Source: Branchinecta lynchi (lineage: Eukaryota; Arthropoda; Branchiopoda; Anostraca; Branchinectidae). Taken from it: a DNA stretch of 64,000 bases. The notes under the pieces were generated by a model. The model was not told the DNA's origin, searched no databases, and saw nothing but the letters and a program-made list of their open reading frames with translations. The stretch lies in the NCBI GenBank assembly GCA_023053575.1, contig JAKZAP010000014.1, positions 10,602,001 through 10,666,000 of the forward strand. Reading direction: 5' to 3'. A program made the position numbers and the translations under genes. This document shows, piece by piece, positions 20,901-32,900 of this stretch. The first letter of the stretch is position 1. The number at the start of each line of letters is the position of its first letter.

Positions 20901-23900
20901 TGAATGAGCTTACTCTTTCAGATTTGTTATACCTCTATGTGCTTTTCACTATACTCTGGAAATATTTACCAACTACAAATGTAAGCCACTGCCGGAAAAT
21001 AAATAAAAAATGCCCGATTCCTTGCAAGACATGCCTTAACGTCATTTTCCTACGTTCTACAGGCGTAACTTGTCCGAGCTTAGCATCTTGAGTCGTGAAA
21101 TGTAATCTCTTAAGTTCACATTTTGTTGCGCCTGGATGAATTTTGGGTTGTCCTGCAAGTAGCGCACAGTCTGAACGTTATTACTGAATGAATGAATGCA
21201 TTTATCACCCATCAATTAAAAAAGAGATGGAGCACAACAAAAGACAAGGCAAAACAAAGAAGAAACGGAAAATATTGATTCCTCTGACAACAACAAAAAA
21301 TAACGATCACAACAACCAACAGCATATAACAACTACTGTTGCAGAATCATAGCCCAGGGGTGGGACTGTATTATAACGAGCAATCTGCGGTACGATTGCT
21401 TCTTCCGGATTTGTAACGCCGTACCGACGCGAAACATATCTGTTACTTGTCCATGGTGGCAAACGCAACGGAAACTTTGTATATTTGTAGTAGACTGAGC
21501 GTAATTTCAGTCTATCTGTAGCCGTAAAAATACGACAAAATGGGCTAAGGTACAAATAATGGGGCAAAACCATAGGATTGTACAAACGGGCCAACAGACG
21601 ACGGTCAAATTTCCGCTTATTTGCGGCTATACGTAAACGAAGCCCTCTTTTGGAAGTGAGAAAAGAGACTAGAGCCTTGGGTGAAAAATGTCAAAATATT
21701 TCAGTGTATAGAATTGTCGGACGTAAAAATAAGCTGCTTTTTGGGATCCCAAAATGTAAGTGGAGAGATACCCATGACATCGCAAAGTTGTCCGTCTGTC
21801 AGTCCGTCCGTCTGTCAGTATGATAACTCTCGAAGGGAATGAAATATTTTGATGAAACTTGGTGTGAGGGTTCTTTGGGTCAAGGGAAAGGTCGAGTTTG
21901 TAAATGGGCTCTGTAGACCTACATTTAGGGGTAGAGGAGGGGGTTCAGATTAAATTTTTGAACGGCTAATGAGATAGTCGATAAGAAGACATGCTGAACA
22001 CGGTAATGAAAACCGTTTTATCGCTGGACAAGTTTCGTCCGGAATCCCTCGAAAACCGGAAAGTTTGTTAAAAGGAAAAGTTTTATTTGAAGTTGATTTC
22101 ATGTTCGATTTTGGGGTAAGAAGACATTGCTGGACACTTATATGGAAATTGTTTTCTACCCGGACAAGTAGTGCGCCCCGAATCGGGACATAATCGGAAA
22201 ACTTGTTAAAAACAAAAGTGATTTGAAGTTGATTAGATGTTCGATTAGGGGTAAGAAGAGATGCTGAATCCGTATATGACAACCTTTTTTACCCGAACAA
22301 ATAGTTCGCCTGGAATCCGGCTGAAACCCGAAAATTGGTTATAAGTTAGATGTTGATTAGATGTTCGATATAGGGGTAACGAGATACTCTGAATTCGTTT
22401 CTCAACTTTACTTTTTTGCTCGACAAGTATTTCGCCCGGAATTCGGCCGAAACCGGAAATTTGGCAGAAGTAAGGCAGGAAGTTTCGATCAGTTTTGTCA
22501 AAATAGATATGACCTATAGAGGTAAACGCACATGCTGAATCATATATGAACTTCGTTTTCTCAGATGATTCGCTATTTGGCCTTAATCGGTATCTAAATT
22601 TTAATAGTAAAAATTTTCAAGGAGTCTGGCGAAGACAAGACCCAATTGTCTGGATAAATGTTAAATGTTTGGGATCCCATCGAAACCTTTGGTCTTGTTC
22701 AGTTAGACTTTAACGGAAGAACGATGAATCCTTTAATTTGGACTTTCGCTGCGGTAGAACTGATTTAGGATGTCCTCGTCTAGCATGGCAGGATGTTATT
22801 AATGGATGTAAGCGTTATTGTGCTGATCGCCTGATCGTAAGTTGAACAAAGGAGTCTACTACAGACAGTCTACCTTCCTGGACTTTATTCCTTGCTTAAG
22901 AATAAGCCGCTATTCGAATTGCATGCTTTCGCTACTGTAAATTCCTCCTCTACTTGCCAATTTGGTAAAAAAAACGAAAAGTAAGTAAGTAATTTATTTA
23001 TGACCCGCCATTTTCAGAAAGCGGAGTAAATGAAGAAAATAAATAAAACACATAAACATACACAAAAAGACACATAATATGAATAATTAATTTAAAAAAC
23101 ACGTATAATAAATTTTCGGTAACAGATATAACTGTTTAACTTGACGAACTGCATAGGAATATGTCAGTCGCACCGTTTTCTCCGCATCACGGTCTTGTCC
23201 GTTTGTTTCAAGTGTAATCTGTTCAAGGTGTAAATTTTTATGCTAATTTAAGTTGTGTTTTTTCTTCTCTCTTTGTACTCCACTATATATTTTGTAGAAG
23301 TGGGTAAATAAAAAGATTCATTCATTCACTTTTGCAGCTCCTGCAACTGCTGGTAAAGGAACGCCATCTGCTGGAGGTGCCTCAGCTGCCAAAGATGATA
23401 GCAAGCTCTTCCCGTCGTTGTCCGTCGTGGCTCGTCCTGTGCACGTTGATCTGTATTCAACGGGTCAGGCGAAACGACAAGAACTTGGTAAGAATTTGCC
23501 TTGGAGTTTAGAGCTGAGCCTCGTTTTTGTTGCAATAGCGCTGCCGCATCGCTGCTGCAGCACTTCTTTGCTTTTGCACAATATGTGTTTTTGGACTCGC
23601 TTTCTTCTTGGTTGAAGCGGCAGCGCTGCAGCATCTTGCAGGGAAGCACGGACTTGGTGGTGAGCAAGTCCGCGATTCTCGAGAAGCGCTGCCGTCTTCC
23701 TCGGAAGCGCTGCAGTGCAAAAGCGGATGTAGAAAGAATCAGTCCGGAATCGGCCGAGAAGTGGACCTGCAGCATGCAACAAAAACGAGGCTCTGGTCTA
23801 GAATTTGCCTTGGGAGTTCAGAGCTGGTCTGCAGCCAGTGTTTCTGTCTTTTAGAGAAATAGAGTTTGTCCTTGAATTGTTATTTAGGCTGCATACTTAC

Positions 23901-26900
23901 CGACTCCCAGTGTGATGATTTATACCTGAGGAAGTCGCTAGAAAGCCTTTTTAAAAGAGCTAATCTGCTGATCTGGAAGTTCGGGGACTGTAGTGAAGCA
24001 GTAAAGATTCGCCTGTTTAAATGTTACTACAATCAGTTCTTCGCAGTTGCGATGGTTTCCCAGTGCAAATCTGTGTCCCTTGATTCTGCTAAAGTAGGAT
24101 TCAACAAAGTGTTTCGGTGGTTTTCCGACTGCCCACCATTTGCAGTGTCTCTGGTGAAATGGTATCAAGGCGATGTCTAACATTTGGTGAGATAAACTGT
24201 AAGGCTAGGTCAAGCCTATTTTTGAGACTCCACAAGTCGGATAATGTGCTAGTTAAACATGCAATTGACTCTTCTCAAACCTGAAGATTAACCAAGCACT
24301 GCTGGAGTGATGGTTGGGATGTTGTTGTTTAGCCCTGTTATTTTTATCTTTATTTTTTTTTTGTAGTGTATGTTTATGGCGAAAGCTAAATATTATATAT
24401 CTATCTATCAATTACAATCATCTTTGCTTTCTCAGTTCAGCTCACTTTATTTTTCCAAAAGTTCTTCGTAAAGAATAAGACCAAAGATGTCGATGGGATC
24501 CCAAAAATCTAATATTTGATTCAGACAATCCGGTCTTGTCTTCGCCAGATCAAGTCTTTGCCAGGCTAATGATCAGAGAAAACCAAGTTCAGATATACCT
24601 CTATAGGCCATATCTATTTTGACGATACTGACCGAGACTTCCTGCTTTACTTCTGCCAAGTTTCCGGTTTCGCCCGAAAGTCCAGCAAAAAGGAAATTCA
24701 GAAACAAATCCAGCGTATCCCCTTATCCCTATTAAGAACATCTAATCAATTTTGAATAAAAGTTTAACTTAGAAAAAAAATTCCGGTTACAACCGGATTC
24801 CGGACTAATTAGATATCCGGGTTAAAAAATGATTGTTATATACAGACTCAGCCTCTCTTCTTACCCCTTAAACTGTCATCTAATCGAACTTTTGCTTTTA
24901 ACAAATTTTCCGGTTTTGGCCGGATTCTGGGTGAACTAGTTGTCCGGTGAGAAAATGTTTTTTACCATCGTGTTCAGCATGTCTTTTTACCCCCCAATCG
25001 AGCATTTAATCAACTTCAAATGAAACTTTTACTTTTAACCAACTTTCCGGTTTTCACCGGATTCCGGACGAACTACTTGTTCGGAGAGAAAATAGTTTTC
25101 ATCGCCGAGTTCAGAATGTCTTCTTACCTCTACATCGACCACTTAATCAACTGCAAATAAATCTTTCACTTTTAACCATTTTTCCGGTTTTTGCCGGATT
25201 TCGGACGAACTACTTATCCGGCGAGAAAACGGTTTTCACTATCGTGCTCAGCATGCCTTCTTACCCCATAATCGACTATCACATTAGCTGTTTAAAAATA
25301 TTTTGTTTTTCCCTTAATTTGAGCCCCACCCCTAAATGCAGAGCTACGTAGCTACGAACTTGACCTTACCCTTGATCCAATGAATCCTCACACCTAGTTT
25401 CATCAAAATATCTCATTTCCTTCGAGAGTTATCGTGCTCACAGACAGACGGACATACGGACATTTTTGCGATGTCATAGGTATCCCTCCACTTACGTTTT
25501 GGGATCCCAAAAATGCATCGGAAATGTCAATAGAGATACTCTAACATGCGAGTACATAATATTCAAATACAGTTTAGTTTCATGAAAACTTAATCTAAAT
25601 AAGATAATACTAACACATGCACTATGTACAATTTACTCTTGTTACGATGTCAATTGTGTCATTTGCAGTTCATTTCAGTCTTTTTTATTTTTCACGAGAA
25701 TTCTTTGCGGTAGAAAACAACAGTGGTATTGTATTTGACGGTGCAAAACGGATAAGTCAGCTACATTTTATTAGAGCTATATTTCGGCCCTTGTTGGCAA
25801 GGGTCCTCTGTGGTATTGTCAAAAATAAGCGCTAGGATTCAAATACTTCTAAATCGTATAGGCTACTTTTAAATCGTTACTTCAGAAAGTTATCGACAAG
25901 TGGACCCAACCGGCGTACGACCTTTTATCATGTCACCTGGCCTGAATCAAAATTGTATTATCTGTGTGTTGTGTTTGTTTTTCTTTCTTTCTTTTATTTT
26001 CTAAATTGGTAGAGTAGAGTTTTATTCATAAAAGGTATCTTTCGCAGCGCATGCGCCGAATTTGACCTTACGTCAAGCATAATCACACTAAAATATAAAT
26101 ATGTATACAACCAATTTGTTATTTCAATAATAATCATATCACAATGCACAAAATGTGCCATCGGCCTCTGCAGAGTTCGTTCAGAACAATAAAACAAATT
26201 GCCAAGGTATCCTTGGCAATATTAATAGAATCACTTATTACTAAAATTGATTTGAAAAAAAAAAAGAATCGAAAGATCTGTTCTTTCACATAGTGAATTT
26301 TTCACATGTATAAAAGAAGAAAAAATTGGGTCAAGTTATGGTTAAAACTGGTCTTTACTCTTGCCCTATGTTTGGATGCGAGAAAGAAAGTATGAGTCAT
26401 TTTGTGAGAGTGTGAGGAATTGAATGGGTTGAGACAAGATTTTTTAATAGTGAGAGCGTGTGGGAGTGAGTGGATAATTGAGAGAATGAAAGAGATCAGT
26501 TTCCAGGCTATTCAGCTGTTTGGAAGGTTCCTCCGGATGGGTTAGCACACAGGGAAAATTGTATATCCCTGTAGTTTTAAATACTGGCACAGTGTTCAGG
26601 TTTTCGATGTATTTTTTTCCTTTTGTTATTTTTGGTGCGATGGCCGTAGTTGACTTTTATGCATTAAATATCTATCTATCTATCTATACTCCGCTTTCCA
26701 AAATGGCTGGTGAAAAATAAACTCCTTACTTACTATTTACTTACTATCGCAGGTTAATCTGAGCGTCACTGTTGCAAACTTGACTCAGACCCGAACGAAA
26801 ATTTAGGCTTTAGGTAGGGAAGGGGGTAGGGTGTCTGTATGACCGAAGGGAATCCGTAGTTTCTTGAGGGTTTTGGCTGAAAGTGGCCATGTAAGGCATT

Positions 26901-29900
26901 TTAGGTTCTCCGTAGGTGATTCTGAGTGTCCTCTTACGTATATTATTTGTAGTTAGGTCAGTTATTAGTTGGCCTAAGTTCCGGCCTTTTCGTGCTTTGC
27001 GCCCTGCCGGATTTGTGTAAATTTTTATTTTTGTAGAAGTAAGTATATCAATAAATGAACCTGAACCTGTCATCAGTAGGCCTCTTCTTTAGTAAAGCCG
27101 AACCGGACACGCTTATCCTGATATACTTCTATATTGTACTGATCTAAATTTTACCTTTTTCTGAAATCTTGTAGTTGGCAAGCGTTTTAATGATCGACAT
27201 TGGTTGCTTTGCCATTTCCAAAAGTGGTGTATTCGAAGAATACTCATTTCTTGAGCAACCAGACCGTTTCAGTGTTATGATAAAACTCTTCGAGTTATTT
27301 AAAAACTAAAAAGTTTAATATGGTTAATATATTAAATACTTCCTAGCGATGGGCTAGCACGTAAAAATGAGACAAACAGCACGATTACTCTTCTTACGAC
27401 TATGCTCGCAGCTTGGGCCTCGTCTACTATGTCTTGTGAACCGTAGTTGCAGCTTTAATTTTCAGTTTCAACTGGCCACTTCATACTAAGAAAATCGTCC
27501 ACATTTGTCCAGCTTTCATCGATATATGTCGTCCGTCATTATTAAACAAGACCAAAGGTGTCGATGGGATCCCAAAAATCTAATATTTGATTCAGACAAT
27601 CGAGTCTTGTCTTCGCCAGATCCAGTCTTGGACAGGCTAATTATCAGAGAAAACCAAGTTCAGATATACCTCTATAAACCATATCTATTTTGACGATACT
27701 GACCGGGACTTCCTGCCGATTTCCGAGCGAACTACTAGCCCAGCAAACAAAAAAAATACAGAAACAAAACCAGCGTATCTCCTTATCCCTATAAAGAACA
27801 TCTAATCAACTTTGAATAAAAGTTTGACTTAAAAAAAAATCCGGTTACAACCGGATTCCGGAAAAATTATATGTCCGGGTAAAAAAACATCGTCATAAAC
27901 CGAATCAGCCTCCCTTCTTACCCCTTAATCTGTCATCTACTCGAACTTTTGCTTTTAACAAATTTTCCGGTTTTGGCCGGATTCCGGGCGAACTACTTGT
28001 CCGTCAAGAAAATGATTTTCACCATCGTCTTCAGCATGTCTTCCTACCCCTAAATCGAACATCTAATCAACTTCAAATAAAACTTTCACTTTTAACAAAC
28101 TTTCCGGTTTTGGCCGGATTCCGGGCGAACTACTCGTCCGATGACAAAATGATTTTCCCCATCGTGCTCAGCATGTCTTCTTACCCCATAATCGACTATC
28201 AAACTATCAACTCGAAATAAAACTTCTAATTTTAACAAACTTTCCGGTTTCGGCCGGATTCCGGGCGTACTACTTATCCTTCGAGAAAATGGTTTTCACC
28301 ATCGTCTTCAGCATGTCTTCCTACCCCTAAATCGAACATCTAATCAACTTCAAATAAAACTTTTACTTTTAACAAACTTTCCGGTTTTGGCCGGATTCCG
28401 GGCGAACTACTCGTCCGATGACAAAATAGTTTTCACCATCGTGCTCAGCATGTCTTCTTACCCCATAATCGACTATCACATTAGCTGTTTCAAAATATTT
28501 TGTTTGCCCCTTAATTTAAACCCCCTCCCCCACCCCTAAATGTAGGGCTACATAGCCCATCTACGAACTTGACTGGTCCGACGACCCAACGAATCCTCAC
28601 ACCAAGTTTCATCAAAATATCTCACTCCCTTCGAGAGTTATCGTGCTTACAGACGGACGGACAGACGGACGGACGGACGGACGGACGGACGGACGGACGG
28701 ACAGACGGACAACTTTTGCGATGTCATAGGTATCCCTCCACTTACGTTTTGGGATCCCAAAAAGGACAAATCGTGTGTTTGAAAGAGCAGTGGAACGGGC
28801 CAATCTGTGATTTTTGGGGTGTTTTGTTTTGTCTTCCAGCTTATCAAAAAAGGACAAAACGTGTGTTTGAAAGAGCAGTGGAACGGGCCAATCTGTAATT
28901 TTTGGGATATTTTGTCTATCCGCTTCAGTTTTACTTTCTCTTTCAGACGGGATTGTGAAAACCCATTAAATACTTCCCTAAATAGCGACGGGCTAGCACA
29001 TAAAAATGGGACAAAAAACACGATTACTCTTCTTACGACTATGTTCGCAGCTTGTGCCTCGTCTACTATGTCTTGTGAACAGTAGTTGCAGCTTTAATTT
29101 TCAGTTTAAACCGGCCACTTCATACTAAAAAAATTGTCCACATTTGTCCAGCTTTCATCGATATATGTCGTCCGTCATTATTAAAAAAGGACAAATCGTG
29201 TGTTTGAAAGAGCAGTGGAACGGGCCAATCTGTGATTTTTGGGGTGTTTTGTCTTTCCGCTTCAGTTTTACTTTCTCTTTCAGACGGGATTGTGAAAACG
29301 CGGCTCGTACTCTCGTCGGCACAGTTTGCTGAGTGGCTCATGCAAGAAGGCATTGTACGCACCTCCCAGTCGTGCGCTATCCATTCTGGCACCGACATGC
29401 AGCCAATTCAGCTGAAGCTAGGGAAGGCCACGGACGAAACAAAGTTTCCCCATAGGTACGTGCCCTTTCTATTTACCAGAAATCTCTGAGCCCGAATGAT
29501 TAGATCCCTGCCCCCGTTGTTTTGTGTGACAGATATTCTACATATTAAGGAAATTTCGAACTGATGTCAGATTGTGCCGATCACTCGTAATCATCATACC
29601 AACATCAAAAGAGTGGTGTCATAGTTCTCATATCCCCCATACGGTAGGCTTTATTGAAGCTTCTGCAGCACATTTATTTTCTGCAGGTTTTACGATCGTT
29701 CTAAAGTTTAACTGAAAAGAAAACCCATTTCTGTATGATTTAAATGAATACACTGCATTATTTTGATTGTGTTCAGGGATTTTGTCCTTTTTCACTATTT
29801 GCTCTGTATTGACGTTCAGAATATCTACGCCCTTCCTCAAAACGCAAAATTCTACTGTGACGCGGAAAATTTGAATCTCAATACAAACGTGGCTTTTCAA

Positions 29901-32900
29901 TAGCCAGTGATCTGCTCGTAGAAGGTAGCCGACTGCGTGAACATTTTTTTTTCGTTAATCATTTACGTCAAGCATACAGCACAGGTACAAGCGCATAGAG
30001 GTACCACACGTCGACAGGGAAATTCCATTACAGGTAAATCATTATTCGTGAATAGCGGAGCAACGAAGTAACGCATTTTCATCGGGTCTTCAAGCCTATA
30101 TAAGTGAATGAGTGATGGGTAACTACACTGGCCTGTCTCAGCCCTTTTCTGTTAAGCAACGTGGCGGAAATCCCGGAAATCCTGGTTCCGCCAAAACTGA
30201 TCGTCGAGATTTGCATCAGTCTGTGCGGGGCCATTGTATAATTATTCAGAAGAGAGCTTTGAGAATCATCTACCGCCAGGGCAAAGTGCCTTATATCCTC
30301 CTCCTCAAAGAATTCCGCCTCCCTACTTTAGCAGCCCGACGTCTTACTCTTTGTACTGGTTTCGGGAACAGTCTGCGTTCCCACTCATGTTTTGAGCACC
30401 TGTTTCCTACCCCATATTGCCCGCCAAAACCTCGACTACCTCGAGCTGTAGCACAAAAAGTTCCGGTTCTTAACCCTGTTTGTACAAGAACCGATCGCTA
30501 CAGAAAGAGCTTTGTACCATCTTTTGTTGAAGTTTTGAACAATTGATTAACTATTTCCCTTTAATGTTTTAATTGTCTAGGGTTTTTATTCTGTTTGATC
30601 ATTTTTTGACTATTGCTTTATTATGTACAACCGCCTTATTAAATGTTTTGTAATTATGATGTACCTGACGAAAACGACAAGTTCGGCAATCCAATGCTGT
30701 GAAAGTCTCGTTTTACAATAAAGTATCAGTATCAGTATCAGTATCAGTATAATCCGAATTACTGGGCTGCGTGTAATAAAATAGTTTGCTCGTTCATTCG
30801 TAGTGTGCGGTAAATGTCACCGTCATTTTCTATCCTCACAAAAGAGGATATAAAAACAAAACATACCCCGAGTGACGTCTGCCGAGACGTTAGTCTTTTT
30901 TAATTCGTCAACTTTCGCCGTGTGAATTTGATTTCACCGCCGAATCGCCCCGCAGACTTTTCTTCCTCTCGCTATTTCATAACAGAATTTTTCATTTTTT
31001 TTTAGCGGTGGTTACGTGTGGATCGGGGAATGCTGCCCAGCTTCGTTCGTTTCGATTTTCAACGGTTCAATTTTCGGAGGATCTCCCCACCCCCCTACCA
31101 CTCTATTGAAGCTCATCTACCACTGGGCCTGCCAGACCCCGGTGACCAATGTTATTCAGTGGGTGAAAATCGATCGACATTATCTCAAGAGTTTCTATAC
31201 TTTAATGAGAAGTGTTTGTACCTACGCTGTCCAGACGGGGATAAAGCAATGCGGCGTTGGAGGTGGCGCAGTGGAGGTAAGTTATTCCACCGTTCGACCG
31301 TTGAAAATAGTATAATATAAATATTCCTTGAGCCCAAGCTGACTTTGAACATATATTCAAATAATGTCTACAACGGATACGTCAGCTACAATGATTCATC
31401 AGCAATATTTCGGCCCTTCTTGGCAAGGGTCCTCGTCAGGTGTCAATGTTCAGGATCAACGTCGGGGAAGGAAAGAAACCTGTAATAAATTTGTTTATAA
31501 TTATATTTATTTATAATATATTTATTACAGGTTTTTGATGAAGCATCATACATAGCTGACGTATCGGTTGTATACATTATTTGAATATAGTATAATATAT
31601 CACGGTTATATGACAACATTTACTTCGCACACCGCTCACAAGGTGACCCTGAGCTACATCTTCCTTTCTAAGTCCTCATGGTGTATTTGCTCTGTAACTC
31701 CACTGATTTTCCATGATGAGTTTTGGCGCAGTGCGGATAAGTCGCGTATACAATTATAGCGTGTTCCACCCACTTACCTTACCGTAGTTACTATGCATGA
31801 CGTCACGGTTCTTTGTGTCAAGGCTGGAACAGATTTTTTGTTTTCGGCAAATTGACGTGCCGCGGGCTGATCGGCCCAGTTTCGTCCCAGAGATCGTAGT
31901 TATCACGCCAAAACTACTCTCTTTACCGTGGTAAGCAAATAATTACTATTAGCAAGAACAAATAATCAGATAGAACTTCTGTCTTTAGTCGCATGCAGCG
32001 ATTATAAAAACCCCGACAAAACCGAGCGGACCTATAGGTATTTACTCTAGCTTTGAGCTCATGTTGATACCCGTTAACTCCTCTTCCGTCTTCGCCGTTG
32101 CTTATTGCACACGAAATAATAAAGGAGGCTGGCAGGAGGCGTACTCCGCGCGCTGACCCGCTCCTGAGCGCGTCCATAGAACCAATCAGCTGTGACCGCT
32201 ACTTTTCCTCACCAGCGACTTCACAGCGATTTAGCTATTAGTATAGGTAAAGAAACGTGTGTGTCGCGCAGCTACTAACCTCCGCTCATTCGCATCGGAT
32301 AGGGTACGGGAAATATTCGACTCCGCATAGTCATATTACAGAGATAGAAAGACGGAGGTTCTATCTGATTATTTGCCATTGATATTAGTTACTATTGCGA
32401 GAAGGTTGGAACAGTAAGCATAGTAAATGTTCACTAGGTTTTAACGGGAATAGCTAGTAGTTACTATTGTTAGAAGGTTGGAACATGCTCTTAGTTGCTC
32501 TTGTTAGATTACGTAGTGCAATATGTGTATGAATCCAAAAGCCAACTGGCTATACTATAAAAATACTAACATAACAAACAAAAAAAATCGTAACTTGTAA
32601 GGCATGTTTCTGGATGGAGTAGGGCGACCCTGACCGGGGAAGCCAGTGCTTGAGCAAAAACAGGAGGGCGGGTTAATTTTTTAACTTTTTTTCATTCATA
32701 GTTATTTATTTATTCAGAATATCGCCAGCTTGGGGATAGAACAAGATTATTTACAAACAAACAAAAAATTGTTATTAACGCTTGAAGTCTTCAACAATTG
32801 ATGTACACAAACCTCAATCAGGGTGGGTCGAACATACAGTAAAGTTTTCCCCCCAAGTTTGCCACACAGGCAGAGACAGGCGCATTTGTGGTCCACCAGC

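Noticed and set aside
20768..21091. 107-codon frame in intron 4
   Set aside because: No domain, no splice phase fit with exons 4 or 5, no repeat partner.
23465..23862. Several long open frames on both strands
   Set aside because: They lie in the GC-rich interior of the 278-bp MITE, with mirrored frames on the two strands.
27838..28400. Regular repeats of ~138 bp resembling an array with spacers
   Set aside because: Units are directly adjoining, long and diverged, without short identical repeats; not a CRISPR array, and the context is animal DNA.
28612..29021. Minus-strand frames rich in VRPSVRPSVRP
   Set aside because: They are translations of the (GGAC)n microsatellite in Repeat A, not genes.
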